64,000 nt of DNA, taken from positions 1-64,000 of the forward strand of contig NZ_JBPJSQ010000009.1 of assembly GCF_051192575.1 (NCBI RefSeq), read 5' to 3'. A model generated the notes under the pieces. It ran no database searches. It saw nothing but the letters and a program-made list of their open reading frames with translations, and had not been told where the DNA came from. This stretch comes from Aestuariimicrobium soli (GTDB taxonomy: Bacteria > Actinomycetota > Actinomycetes > Propionibacteriales > Propionibacteriaceae). A program made the position numbers and the translations under genes. The number at the start of each line of letters is the position of its first letter. The stretch's first letter is position 1. This document shows, piece after piece, positions 42,701-51,782 of this stretch.

Positions 42701-43594
42701 CTCGCCCGCCGCCAGGCCAAGGGTGAGGTGGTGAACGCGCGGCGCACCGAGGCCTTCGCGGGGGTGCAGTTGGCCCTCGACTTCTCCGATCCGGGGGTCG
42801 AGGACGAACCGGACGCAGCCGGGCACCCCCCGTCGCGCCCTGTCGCGGTGGGGCCCGGGGACGTCACCCCCACGGGGCTGCCCGAACTGGACGACCGCCA
42901 GCGCCTCGAACTGGAACTCGAGATCCTCGGCATGGATGCCAGCCAGCACGTGATGGCCTTCTACCGCGCCTTCCTGCAGCGGCTGGGCACCACCCGCTCG
43001 CCCGACCTGTTGGGGCAGCGCTCCCAGGCCGACCTGCTGGTCGCCGGGGTGAAGGTCGCCACCCAGACCCCGCCGGTGCGCAGCGGTCGCCGGGTGGTCT
43101 TCCTCACCCTGGACGACGGCTCCGGCCCGGTGGACGCCACCTTCTTCGAGGACGCCCAGGGGCCGTACGCGGCGACGGTGTTCTCGAGTTGGCTGCTGGT
43201 GGTGCGCGGGGAACTGCGCCGCACCGGCCCGCGCGGGGTGTCGCTGCGGGCGACGGGGGCGTGGGACCTGCAGGCCCTGTATGCCACCTACCGTGACCAC
43301 CTGGTCGCGCACGGCGACGTCGATGCCGCCATGCAGGCGGTGGTCGACGAGATCAACACCCGACCGGCCGATCTGGTGGCGCCGGCGCCGCGTGCCGACC
43401 GGATGACGGATGCTCGTCCGGCCGCCGATGCGCAGACCCACGGACGAGGGGGCGGCATGGGTCCGAGGCGGGTGCTGGTGCACGCCAGCGGGTTCAAGCA
43501 GTCGCCCTACGCCGACGTGCAGCCGGCCGGCACCCCGGCCGCGCAGGCACCGCGCAAGCTGTGGCACTCCAGCCCGGGGAGTTCGGGATGGTGA
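39707..43594 (+). CDS. dnaE2: error-prone DNA polymerase III alpha subunit
   Basis: A 1295-residue C-family polymerase for damage-induced translesion synthesis. The N-terminal PHP domain (FVHLRVASGYSFQHGASHPS, LALTDRDGLYG) lacks part of the metal set, as usual in DnaE2. The polymerase core has ARGSGAGSMVNHLLGI and the catalytic PDIDLD with Asp430, Asp432 and Asp434. A third carboxylate region lies further on. The helix-hairpin-helix region (ALSEVKGISAMEVARIV) and an OB fold (RRVVFLTLDDGSGPVDATFF) follow. No C-terminal tau-binding tail is present, fitting DnaE2, not DnaE1. Translation is coupled to the HEPN gene and, through a 7-base overlap, to dinB. Confidence 0.95.
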   Translation: MSDPFVHLRVASGYSFQHGASHPSALVAKAAEHGQSMLALTDRDGLYGAIRFAKACLQHGVSPVLGVDLAVPEPTRLGAAGAPRRTAARGGEIRDQRHPRVVAMASSKRGWASLCRLVSATHLAGERGRPESSLDQLERHLDDVVVTLGSDSAFGLRVAARDRRGAETELRRWTDRLGAERVVVAATNHQVAGTGVNSAAQAGGMVALADRFGLPAVLTNQVRMAERHQAATIDVLDAARRLVPLDLRNIDRRNAEGFLKSGKAMVEIAEQVADLAGRGTGGAERLLQDTRTLGLRCQLDPRADLGLGDIHLPEFGVLGTTAAEVMGVLKRRCEAGVGARYGSSPEVLARVERRLDEELAVIEHLGFASYFLTVADVVDLVRDLGIRCAARGSGAGSMVNHLLGISGVDPIANGLIMERFLSPLRKALPDIDLDVESARRTEVYEKILDVFGGERVACVAMLETYRVRHAVRDVGAALSLPPMEVDAIAKAFPHIRARDARAALRDLPELRAAGLAERRLDVLFDLVESLDGLPRHVALHPCGVLLSDATLGDRTPVEASFGGFPMSQFDKDDVEDIGLLKLDVLGIRMQSSMAHCLDELERTGHPRPDIDALAPFDDPDTYDLIAHAQTLGCFQIESPGQRELIGKFGPTTFTDVVIDISLFRPGPVKSDMVVPFLNARQGWKEPVYLHPDLVPVLEETGGVVVFHEQIIKIVAVMTGCSLAQADEVRRALGDEAGQLDVRDWFIPTALDRGYSEPVVEKAWTVLAAFASFGFCKAHAAAFALPTYQSAWLKRHHPAHFIAGVLTHDPGMYPKRLILEEARRMQVPVLGLDVNASSDVYRVECLHRLDDWSDEQEQQGLEPGSDPATGVRPLDPQGLPQDPGHGIRMALSEVKGISAMEVARIVAGQPYHSLTDFWNRAQVEAPVVERLVLAGAFDRLYDIGRAAAVHRRGLLTRRDLVLAVADLRRLQVVEARTASRAKGLRRSAVAAATGDDPRDLARRQAKGEVVNARRTEAFAGVQLALDFSDPGVEDEPDAAGHPPSRPVAVGPGDVTPTGLPELDDRQRLELELEILGMDASQHVMAFYRAFLQRLGTTRSPDLLGQRSQADLLVAGVKVATQTPPVRSGRRVVFLTLDDGSGPVDATFFEDAQGPYAATVFSSWLLVVRGELRRTGPRGVSLRATGAWDLQALYATYRDHLVAHGDVDAAMQAVVDEINTRPADLVAPAPRADRMTDARPAADAQTHGRGGGMGPRRVLVHASGFKQSPYADVQPAGTPAAQAPRKLWHSSPGSSGW

Positions 43595-44784
43595 CCGGCC
43601 ACCCACCATCCTCGGTGCCGCCGGCGCCAGAACAGGTGCTGATGCACGTCGACATGGACGCCTTCTACGCCACGGTCGAGCTCGCCCGCCGCCCGGAACT
43701 GCGGGGGCGCCCGATGTGGGTGGGCGGGGCCGAGCGCGGCGTGGTGCTGTCGGCCAGCTACGAGGCCCGGGCCGCCGGGGTCAGGTCGGGCATGCCCAGT
43801 TCGCGGGCCCGCCGGCTGTGCCCCGACGGGGTGCCGGTGCCGCCCGACCACGACACCTATGCGGCGGTCTCGAAGGGGGTGTTCGCGATCTTCGGTGGCA
43901 TCACCCAGCGGGTCGAGGCGGTCTCGATCGACGAGGCCTTCCTCGACGTCACCGGTGCGGTGCGCCGGCTGGGCGACCCGCGCCTGATCGCCGAACTGAT
44001 CCGTGCCCAGGTGGCCGACGAGCAGCAGATCACCTGCTCGGTGGGCATCGCGCCGTCGAAGTTCGTGGCCAAGCTCGCGTCGAACCAGGCCAAACCCGAC
44101 GGAGTGGTGCAGGTCGCGCCGAGCCGGGTGGTGCCGTTCCTGCACCCCCTGCCGGTCGAGAAGGTGTGGGGCGTGGGGGAGCAGACCGCCGCCCGCCTGC
44201 ACAAGCTGGGTCTGACCACCATCGGCGAGGTCGCCCACACCTCGCGCCAGACCCTGCAGCGGGCGATGGGCAACCATGCCGGCGGATGGTTGCACGACCT
44301 GGCCTGGGGAAGGGACGACCGCCAGGTGGTCGGCGAGGCGGTCGAACGCAGCATCGGTGCCCAGGAGACCTTCTCGCGCGACACGGACGACCCCCGCATC
44401 GTCACCACCGAACTGCTGCGCATGGCGGCCCGCACCGCCAGTCGCATGCGGCAGGCCCAGGTGCTGGGGCGCGGGGTGAGCATCTCGATCAGGTTCGCCG
44501 ACTTCACCACCATCAGCCGCACCACGGCGTTGGCGACCCCCACCGACGTCACCGACGAGATCTATGCCGCCGCGCTGCGCTGCTGGCGGGGGCTCAACCT
44601 GCAGCGGGCACGCATCCGCCGGGTGGGGGTGAGGGTCGAACGGTTGGTCGACGCGGACGAGGCCTACCAGCAGTTCACGCTGGACGCCCCGGAGAGGGGG
44701 ATGAGAGAGGTGGAGCAGGCGGCCGATGCCGCCGTGATGAGGTTCGGGCCGCACGCCGTCAGGCGGGCGAGCCTCACGGGGTGA
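43588..44784 (+). CDS. dinB: Y-family DNA polymerase IV, catalytically intact
   Basis: A 398-residue translesion polymerase. Catalytic carboxylates are present: Asp22 in HVDMDAFYATVE and Asp115/Glu116 in SIDEAFLDVTG. YEARAAGVRSGM (the steric region), SVGIAPSKFVAKLASNQAKPDG and GVGEQTAARLHKLG (HhH) are intact. Thus it is a true DinB and not ImuB, which lacks the active site. QQFTLD near the C-terminus could bind the beta clamp. ATG at 43588 has GGGGAG 6 bases upstream and overlaps dnaE2 by 7 bases. Being downstream of the LexA box, it should be damage-inducible. Confidence 0.93.
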   Translation: MVTGHPPSSVPPAPEQVLMHVDMDAFYATVELARRPELRGRPMWVGGAERGVVLSASYEARAAGVRSGMPSSRARRLCPDGVPVPPDHDTYAAVSKGVFAIFGGITQRVEAVSIDEAFLDVTGAVRRLGDPRLIAELIRAQVADEQQITCSVGIAPSKFVAKLASNQAKPDGVVQVAPSRVVPFLHPLPVEKVWGVGEQTAARLHKLGLTTIGEVAHTSRQTLQRAMGNHAGGWLHDLAWGRDDRQVVGEAVERSIGAQETFSRDTDDPRIVTTELLRMAARTASRMRQAQVLGRGVSISIRFADFTTISRTTALATPTDVTDEIYAAALRCWRGLNLQRARIRRVGVRVERLVDADEAYQQFTLDAPERGMREVEQAADAAVMRFGPHAVRRASLTG

Positions 44785-44799
44785 GGCCGGTGCTCCGGC

Positions 44800-45198
44800 T
44801 CAACGCCCCTCGTTCTGGCGCTTGCGCCAGCGTTCCTCGAACTTGTCCATCACCGAGGCCGAACTCGCCTTGGCGGTGGCCCGCTGCTTCGGAGCGCCCG
44901 AACCGGGGGAGGCGGCGGGTCGTCCGGTGTTCAACAGGCCCAACCCGACGGCGGCCGACGCGGCCATCACGACGAACCCGACCACGCTCACCACCCAATG
45001 GGTCTCGATCCCCAGCACGAGCAGCGCCAGGCCCACCACACAGCCCAGCACCCCGGCCACCAGGTGCCGCGGATTGCGGGTCCGCCCACCCGTGCGGGGC
45101 TCGTTGCCACGCATGAGGTGGGCCAGCTTGGGGTCGTCCTCGGCGAGGGACTTCTCGAGTTGGGCAAGGAGGCGCTGTTCCTCGTCGGAGAGAGCCAT
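44800..45198 (-). CDS. DUF3040 membrane protein
   Basis: A 132-residue actinobacterial DUF3040 protein. MALSDEEQRLLAQLEKSLAEDDPKLA is the family hallmark, followed by two transmembrane helices (LVAGVLGCVVGLALLVLGIE and VVSVVGFVVMAASAAVGLGL) and a basic tail (KFEERWRKRQNEGR). AAGGAGG lies 6 bases before the ATG. DUF3040 genes sit beside the dcw cluster in most actinobacteria; a link to growth or division is inferred only from that. It converges with dinB, 15 bases apart. Confidence 0.9.
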   Translation of the reverse strand: MALSDEEQRLLAQLEKSLAEDDPKLAHLMRGNEPRTGGRTRNPRHLVAGVLGCVVGLALLVLGIETHWVVSVVGFVVMAASAAVGLGLLNTGRPAASPGSGAPKQRATAKASSASVMDKFEERWRKRQNEGR

Positions 45199-45281
45199 GC
45201 CAGCCTCCTTGTCAGTTGTGCCGAGCCGGTGATCGAGGGTCGCTGCCCTCGGCGTGCTCGACGGCGATCCACGTGTGGCCC

Positions 45282-45309
45282 AGTCTAGGTCGCGGCGGGG
45301 GCTGCACAA
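45282..45309 (-). promoter_or_regulatory. promoter of the DUF3040 gene
   Basis: On the minus strand TTGTGC (45309-45304) and TAGACT (45287-45282) are 16 bases apart, giving a leader of roughly 75 bases before the ATG at 45198, consistent with its strong ribosome site. Confidence 0.5.
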
Positions 45310-45346
45310 CACCGCCGACGCCGAATCGTGTCCGAAGCGCCGCCCG

Positions 45347-47581
45347 TCAGCCCCGCAGGCGTTGGGTGACCCAGTCGCCGAGGTTCGCCCACAACGACTT
45401 CGGCCACAACGCCACGCCCAGGGCGCGGATGCCCTGCTGCTGGTCGCGGACCTCCTCGGTGAAGAAGGTGGCCTCGTCGACCAGATCGGGCTCGAGATCG
45501 TCCATGGTGCGGGCGTAGCGGGAATGTTCCACCGCCAGTCCCAGCCGGTCCAGCGCGGCCGCGGCCTCGGGCGAGACCCTGTTCGACAGGGCCGCCACCT
45601 TGGCGCGCGGGGTGCCGGCCGGCCAGGCCGTGCCGGCGTCCACGAGGGTGTCGCGCACCTCCGCCCACCAACCAGCCACCACCGTGTGCGGGTCACCGGT
45701 CGCGCGCAGTCGTCCGCGTCGGATCGACCCTCGCACCAGCCACGGCACCATCACGACGATGATCAGCGCCGCCAGGCCACCCATGATGCCGGCGACCGTG
45801 CCCCACGGCAGTTGACCGATGCCACCACCGTCATTCGCGACGGCGCCGCTGCTCTCCTCGCTGGGCAGCGGGCTCGCCGCGGTCACGCTCGACGAGCTGG
45901 TCGGCTCGACCGAGGGGTCATCGGTGGACGAGGCGCTGGGGGTCGGGGTGTTCGCCGGCGACGTGACGGTCCACATCGGGGCGTTCGCGACGGCCGCGGT
46001 GGGTTCGAACCGCACCCAGCCGAAACCGGCGAAGTACAGCTCGGGCCAGGCGTGCATGTTCTTGCCGCGCACCTGCCACTGGTCGCCGTTCTGCTCACCC
46101 GGCAGGAATCCGACGGCCACCCGGGAGGGAATGCCCTCCAGACGCGCCATCAGGGCCATCGCCGAAGCGAAGTGGATGCAGTAACCGGCCTTGTCCTTGA
46201 ACAGGAAGTTCGAGATCACCTCGTAGCCGTCACCCGAGGGCGCCGTCGTCGAGTAGGTGAAGTTCCGCGGGTCGCGCAGGTACTCCTGGATCGCGGCGGC
46301 CTTCAACACCGGGGTGGGGGCGTCCTTGGTGATCGAGGCGGTCAGCTCGGCGATCTCGGCGGGAACATCCGTGGGCACCTCGGCCGAGACCTTCGCATCG
46401 GGGGGTGTGCCCGACACCGCACTGTTGAAGTCGGCGGGTACCGGGTCGGTGTCGACGCTGGTCACCTCGTAGGACAGGTTCCTGGTCGACTCGGTGCCGT
46501 TGGCCTGGGTCGAGACCAGGGTCAGGGTGTTGCGGTCCCAGCCCCACTCGCCGCTGGCCTGGAACGAGTCCGGGGCGTAGGGGGCGGGCAGGTACTGGGT
46601 CGAGAAGTCGCCCACGTTGATCTGGGTGGTGCTGCGCTGCGAGCGTCGCACGCCGGGGGCCTGGGGCAGCGTGCCGGTGCTCAGTTGCATCGGCGTGAGC
46701 TTCCAACCGGTGCGGTCGATCTGGGTCAGCGAGGTCAGTCGGATGTACTGCCCGTCGGCCTTGTCGGTGGAGTAGGTCAGCACGACGCGGTCGGACTGCT
46801 GGGCGAGGTTCTTCTGCAGTTCGATGGTGGGGTCGACCAGCTGGATGGGCCCGTTGCCGCGGGGGCGGCGGGCATTGAGGTCGAGCGATCCGGCCAGCGG
46901 CAGCACGCCGCCGACGGCGATGGCGGCGGCCAGCACGGGAATGCCGACCACGGCGGCCATCCGCCACACGCCCCAACGGGAGTGCGTCCGTTCGGCGGAG
47001 TCAGAGATGAGGTTCCTCGTCCACGTACCCAGGCGGTTCGCGGTGTCGGCGGCGAGCACCACCAGGTAGCCGAGTGCCACCAGGGCGAACGCCCACCACG
47101 AGACACCGCCGGGCAGCGCCAGCGCGGGGATCAGGTAGATCGACAGCAGCGGGGCCAACGACCACGCCGGCGAGGCGAGCGTCAGCACGAGCAGGTCGAT
47201 CAGCACCGTCAGCAGCCCCAGAATGAGCAGGAACAGCCAGCGCACGGCCGCGTTGCTCTCCATGGGTGCCGACTCGGTGCGAATGGTCAGCAGGGCCTCG
47301 AGGTACAGCTCCCCGATCTGCTGGAGCCAGTTCCCCGAGCCCGGCTGGGAGCTGAGCCCCAGGCCCACGCCGGCTCCAGCCACGACCAGCAGCTGCCAGA
47401 TGTGGACGAGCCAGGAACCCACCCGCAGACGTCGGGCGCCGGCCGAGACGGCCATCAGCACGGCCACCAGACCGATGCCGAAGACGAAGAAGAGGCGGTC
47501 CGTGGTCAGGGAGCGCATGGCCAGGGTGGCCAGCGCCATCGCGGCGAAGGTGGCCAGCGCCAGCCGATCGGTCGTTCTCAT
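45347..47581 (-). CDS. transglutaminase-like membrane protein (TgpA family)
   Basis: A 744-residue membrane protein. Six to seven N-terminal helices (to about residue 220) are followed by an extracytoplasmic part with the transglutaminase core: Cys in DKAGYCIHFASAMALMAR, His in KNMHAWPELYF, and GWVRFEPTAA with the Asp position occupied by Glu. A Ser/Thr/Pro-rich linker, one more helix (VAGIMGGLAALIIVVMVPWL) and a cytosolic C-terminal domain complete it. Such TgpA-MoxR-DUF58 sets are conserved beside mraZ in actinobacteria. Their role is uncertain; peptide cross-linking or protease-like activity at the envelope is possible. It overlaps the DUF58 stop by one base. Confidence 0.9.
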   Translation of the reverse strand: MRTTDRLALATFAAMALATLAMRSLTTDRLFFVFGIGLVAVLMAVSAGARRLRVGSWLVHIWQLLVVAGAGVGLGLSSQPGSGNWLQQIGELYLEALLTIRTESAPMESNAAVRWLFLLILGLLTVLIDLLVLTLASPAWSLAPLLSIYLIPALALPGGVSWWAFALVALGYLVVLAADTANRLGTWTRNLISDSAERTHSRWGVWRMAAVVGIPVLAAAIAVGGVLPLAGSLDLNARRPRGNGPIQLVDPTIELQKNLAQQSDRVVLTYSTDKADGQYIRLTSLTQIDRTGWKLTPMQLSTGTLPQAPGVRRSQRSTTQINVGDFSTQYLPAPYAPDSFQASGEWGWDRNTLTLVSTQANGTESTRNLSYEVTSVDTDPVPADFNSAVSGTPPDAKVSAEVPTDVPAEIAELTASITKDAPTPVLKAAAIQEYLRDPRNFTYSTTAPSGDGYEVISNFLFKDKAGYCIHFASAMALMARLEGIPSRVAVGFLPGEQNGDQWQVRGKNMHAWPELYFAGFGWVRFEPTAAVANAPMWTVTSPANTPTPSASSTDDPSVEPTSSSSVTAASPLPSEESSGAVANDGGGIGQLPWGTVAGIMGGLAALIIVVMVPWLVRGSIRRGRLRATGDPHTVVAGWWAEVRDTLVDAGTAWPAGTPRAKVAALSNRVSPEAAAALDRLGLAVEHSRYARTMDDLEPDLVDEATFFTEEVRDQQQGIRALGVALWPKSLWANLGDWVTQRLRG

Positions 47582-48845
47582 CAGGCACTCACCGCCACCC
47601 GGTCGAGCGAACGCCAGGCCTCGTCGACGCCGGTGCGGCCGTCGACCTCGACCACTCGCCAGGCGTGGCGGCGCAGCAGCGAGATGGCCTCGGCGTGCTC
47701 CTGGGCCTGCGCCTCGTCCCCGCGGAATCGGCGGGCGGTGAAGGTGTCGGCGTCCAGCACCATGGCGAGCCCCTGGGCGCGGTGCGAGCGCATCGTCACC
47801 AGCGCCTTGACGTCGCTGAGGGTCAGTCGCCCGGTGATGGCGACCAGCACCTCACCGGTCTGGCGACCGGCGGCGGCCTGCGCCATCGCCTGCAGGGAGT
47901 CGTGCTCCTCGGTGACACTCTCGTCGGTCAACGTGAGCGCCACCGACTCGCGCAGCTCGTCGGGGGTCAGCGTGTCGGGTTCCACGAGCAGCCCCTCGGT
48001 GTCGAGCATGGTCAGTCGGAAGCCCGACGAGATCAGGTGCATGGCCACCGACGCGGCAGCCGAGACGGCCCACTCGAAGGAGCTGTCCTGACCGAGGCCG
48101 GCGTGGGCGACGGCGCGGTTGTCGAGCAGCACCGAGACGCTGGGATCCCAGGCCTGCTCCTCGCGGCGCACCATCAGCTCGTCCCGGCGGGCGGTGGAGC
48201 GCCAGTGGATGCGCCGCACGTCGTCGCCGGCGCGGTACTCACGCACGAGCACGTCGTCCGCCCCGACCAGCCCGATCTTCTGGGGCGTCGAGTCGCCGCT
48301 CTGACCGTGCCCGGTGGCCGAACCGAGGCTCGACAGCGGGACGATGCGCGGGGTGATCACGGCCTCCTTCGTCGAGGCGAATCGGCGGTCCATCTTGGCC
48401 AACCCGAACGGGTCGGTGGCCCGCACCAGCAGCGGTCCGACCTGGAAGCGACCGCGCTCCAGCCCTTCGAGGGGGTAGTTCACCCGACGCACCCACTCGC
48501 CGGCGAACCGGTGCACCGTGAAGCGCGGACGACGGCCCAGCTCCCGCGGGACGGCCTCCTCGAACTGCAGCAGACCCAGGGGCAGGTTGCCGCGCTTGGT
48601 GAGGGTCAGGGTCGCGCGCAGGTGGTCACCGAGCGGAGCGCGGGCCGGGTCGAGGCGGCGTTCCACCGACAACGACATGCGCGACCGCCCGACCATCACC
48701 ATGGCCACGATCGGCAGCGCGAGCAGCAGCAGCCCCAGCCACAACAGGTCGTTCTGGCCGAAGATGAGTGCGGCGGCGGTGACGATCGCTCCCAGGATGA
48801 CGAGCGTCCAGCCCCGCGATGTCAACATGCGCAGGACGCCCATGG

Positions 48846-48849
<4 letters not shown>
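47581..48849 (-). CDS. DUF58 protein, MoxR partner
   Basis: A 422-residue protein. Two N-terminal helices (WTLVILGAIVTAAALIFG and LLWLGLLLLALPIVAMVMV) precede a soluble part. The DUF58 signature is VREYRAGDDVRRIHWRSTARRD, followed by a von Willebrand A-like fold with SVSVLLDNR. These proteins are thought to work with MoxR ATPases as metal-ion-dependent adhesion or chaperone modules. GTG at 48849 overlaps the moxR stop by 4 bases (GTGA); ATG at 48843 is an alternative. Confidence 0.9.
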
Positions 48850-49814
<965 letters not shown>

Positions 49815-49824
49815 GGTTCTCCCT

Positions 49825-49869
49825 TGCTGTGCTCGGTGCTGGTGCTCGGTGCTGCTGCTCGGTGCTTGG
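49825..49869. repeat. 13 bp tandem repeats upstream of moxR
   Basis: TGCTGTGCTCGG, TGCTGGTGCTCGG and TGCTGCTGCTCGG follow in series with a partial fourth copy TGCTTGG. They lie directly upstream of the moxR ribosome site, in the 315-base moxR-mraZ spacer. The rest of that spacer holds a GC-rich hairpin-like stretch near 50005-50025 and the MraZ operator. Confidence 0.75.
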
Positions 49870-50053
49870 GGGGCTCTTGGTTGTTGCCGCTTCTCGGTGG
49901 GCGCCGGTTCTGGATCCCGACCCCGGTCACGGCCTGCCTCAGCCTAGCCACTGCAGCAAAGGGCGGGGAAGACGAGCCACGCGTCATCCTGCGCTCCCCC
50001 CAGCGGTGGGGGCCGCCCCCGGGGGAGCAAAACACCCGTGTTTGGTGGCTCAA

Positions 50054-50089
50054 GTGGAGCGAAGTGGAGTATGGTGGAGCGCAGTGGAG
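50054..50089. promoter_or_regulatory. MraZ operator, four GTGGAG repeats
   Basis: GTGGAG occurs at 50054, 50064, 50074 and 50084, exactly 10 bp apart and so on one face of the helix, 41 bases before the mraZ start. MraZ is known to bind direct TGG-containing repeats at this spacing in its own promoter and repress the dcw cluster. TATGGT (50070-50075) inside the array is a possible -10 box. A further GTGGAG occurs at 50105. Confidence 0.85.
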
Positions 50090-50129
50090 CAGACGGGTGC
50101 TTCCGTGGAGCCGCAGGGGAGGGGTCGGG

Positions 50130-50570
50130 ATGTTTCTCGGTACCTACTCGCCCAAGCTCGACGAGAAGGGTCGTCTGTTCCTGCCGGCGAAGTTCCGGGA
50201 GGCCCTCGCAGAAGGAGTGGTGGTCACCAGGCAGCAGGATCGCTGTCTGGCCATCTATCCCCTCGAGGCCTTCAGGCAGATGACGTTGGCGAGCATGAAG
50301 GCCCCGAGCACCTTCAAGCGAGTGCGTGACTACCAGCGCATGCTGGCGGCCAGTGCCTCCGACGAGGTGCCCGACAAGCAGGGACGAATCACCATTCCTC
50401 CCCGGCTGCGCGAGTACGCCGGGCTCGACAAGGAACTCGTCCTGGTGGGCTCGATCGATCGCCTCGAGATCTGGGATCCGGCTGCGTGGGAGGCCTATTC
50501 CGCGCAGAACGAGGACGCCTTCGCCGACATGAACGAGGACCCGTTCCTCGGGTTCGACCAGACCACCTGA
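50130..50570 (+). CDS. mraZ: transcriptional regulator MraZ
   Basis: A 146-residue AbrB-like double-fold protein. MFLGTYSPKLDEKGRLFLPAKFRE and PDKQGRITIPPRLREYAGLD are its two DNA-binding SpoVT/AbrB-type repeats, each with the conserved D-xxGR. It forms rings that bind the GTGGAG array just upstream and controls the dcw operon, including itself. ATG at 50130 has GGGGAGGGG upstream. It is the first gene of the dcw cluster. Confidence 0.96.
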   Translation: MFLGTYSPKLDEKGRLFLPAKFREALAEGVVVTRQQDRCLAIYPLEAFRQMTLASMKAPSTFKRVRDYQRMLAASASDEVPDKQGRITIPPRLREYAGLDKELVLVGSIDRLEIWDPAAWEAYSAQNEDAFADMNEDPFLGFDQTT

Positions 50571-50612
50571 CGAACCAGCAACACCGAACCAGCAACACCG
50601 AACCAGCAACAC
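50571..50612. repeat. three exact 14 bp tandem repeats after mraZ
   Basis: CGAACCAGCAACAC is repeated three times without change, beginning at the base after the mraZ stop codon. Perfect identity suggests recent slippage. It precedes the structured spacer before rsmH. Confidence 0.85.
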
Positions 50613-50622
50613 AGAACAGAAC

Positions 50623-50733
50623 AGCGCTTGTGCTTCGCGGCTTCAGGCCGGAACCGCAGCCCCCTGGCGCACCTTCCCCGGTGCCAGGTGGCCTTCCCGG
50701 CGGCCCGGACTGAAACCACGAGTCACAAGCGCT
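50623..50733 (+). ncRNA. candidate structured RNA in the mraZ-rsmH spacer
   Basis: AGCGCTTGTG (50623-50632) pairs exactly with CACAAGCGCT (50724-50733). Inside, GCACC (50669-50673) pairs with GGTGC (50680-50684) over a TTCCCC loop, extended by CTG/CAG. GGCCGGAA near 50646 can pair with TTCCCGG near 50693. A nested multi-stem RNA just before rsmH recalls the published mraW RNA motif of some actinobacteria, but I cannot confirm a match to it. It could attenuate transcription or control rsmH translation. Confidence 0.45.
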
Positions 50734-50804
50734 TTCCTTGCCAGATCAGTGCCTGGCCAGATCACCTGTCCAACCACACGAACATCCCAACCGGGAGGGG
50801 TCGA

Positions 50805-51782
50805 ATGTCCGAGGTGGACGCCTCGCAGTCGCCGGCTGCCGAACTGCACGAACCGGTCATGGTCGACCGGATCGTGGAGTTGCTGGCGCCGGCCCTGCAG
50901 CGGCCCGGTTCGGTGCATGTCGACGGCACCCTCGGCATGGGCGGTCACGCGGAGGCCATCCTCACCGCCTGCCCCGAGGCCACGGTGATCGGCATCGACC
51001 GCGACCCGCAGGCGCTCGCGCTGGCAGGGGAGCGCCTGTCCCGCTTCGGTGACCGCGTGCGGCTCGAGCGGGCGGTCTACGACGAACTGCCGCAGGTGTT
51101 GGCCCGCACGGGTGTGGGGCGCATCCAGTCCATGTTGCTCGACCTGGGCCTGTCGAGCCTGCAGATCGATCACACCGAGCGCGGTTTCGCCTACTCCGTC
51201 GACGCCCCGCTCGACATGCGCATGGGTGACGAGGGGCCGACCGCCGCCGAGGTGGTCAACGGCTACGACGTCGACGCCCTCGAGCGGCTGCTGCGGGTCT
51301 ACGGCGAGGAGAAGTTCTCCCGGCGCATCGCCCAGCGGATCGTCGCCGCGCGCGAGTCCGAGCCCTTCACCCATTCGGGGCGCCTCGTCCAGGTGATCTC
51401 GGACGCGATCCCGGCGGCGGCTCGCAACACCGGCGGCCACCCGGGCAAGCGCACCTTCCAGGCCCTGCGCATCGAGGTGAACGGCGAGCTCGATGCCCTC
51501 GCCGGCGTGCTCCCCGCAGCGGTCGCCGCCCTGGCCGACGGTGGACGACTGGCCGTGCTCGCCTACCACTCGCTGGAGGACCGGCTGGTCAAGCAGGTCT
51601 TCCGCGAGGCCACCTCAGACCGGGCCCCGGCCCACCTGCCGATGGTGCCCGATCACCTGCGCGCCGAGTGCGTGTCGCTGACCCGTGGCGCCGAGAAGCC
51701 CACCCCCTCCGAGGTCGCCGCCAACCGGCGCGCCGCCTCGGCCCGATTCCGAGCCATCGAACGAGTGAGGACCCACTCATGA
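50805..51782 (+). CDS. rsmH: 16S rRNA (cytosine(1402)-N(4))-methyltransferase
   Basis: A 325-residue SAM-dependent enzyme that methylates N4 of C1402 in 16S rRNA at the P site. HEPVMVDRIVELL is the opening motif. SAM binding is at VDGTLGMGGHAEAIL, and IGIDRDPQAL, MLLDLGLSSLQID, RGFAYSVDAPLDMRM and HPGKRTFQALRIEVN, ending with AYHSLEDRLVKQVF, are diagnostic. ATG at 50805 has GGGAGGGG 4 bases upstream. Its stop overlaps ftsL by 4 bases. Confidence 0.96.
   Translation: MSEVDASQSPAAELHEPVMVDRIVELLAPALQRPGSVHVDGTLGMGGHAEAILTACPEATVIGIDRDPQALALAGERLSRFGDRVRLERAVYDELPQVLARTGVGRIQSMLLDLGLSSLQIDHTERGFAYSVDAPLDMRMGDEGPTAAEVVNGYDVDALERLLRVYGEEKFSRRIAQRIVAARESEPFTHSGRLVQVISDAIPAAARNTGGHPGKRTFQALRIEVNGELDALAGVLPAAVAALADGGRLAVLAYHSLEDRLVKQVFREATSDRAPAHLPMVPDHLRAECVSLTRGAEKPTPSEVAANRRAASARFRAIERVRTHS

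Noticed and set aside
43561..43590. GTG at 43561 as the dinB start
   Set aside because: It has no ribosome site and would add residues that overlap dnaE2; ATG at 43588 has GGGGAG at good spacing.
41618..43609. A long minus-strand frame under dnaE2
   Set aside because: DnaE2 motifs on the plus strand are unambiguous; the antisense frame is a shadow.
45254..48091. A 945-codon plus-strand frame across the TgpA and DUF58 genes
   Set aside because: Antisense to two conserved, translationally coupled genes; composition is Gly/Arg/His/Gln-rich without a recognisable fold.
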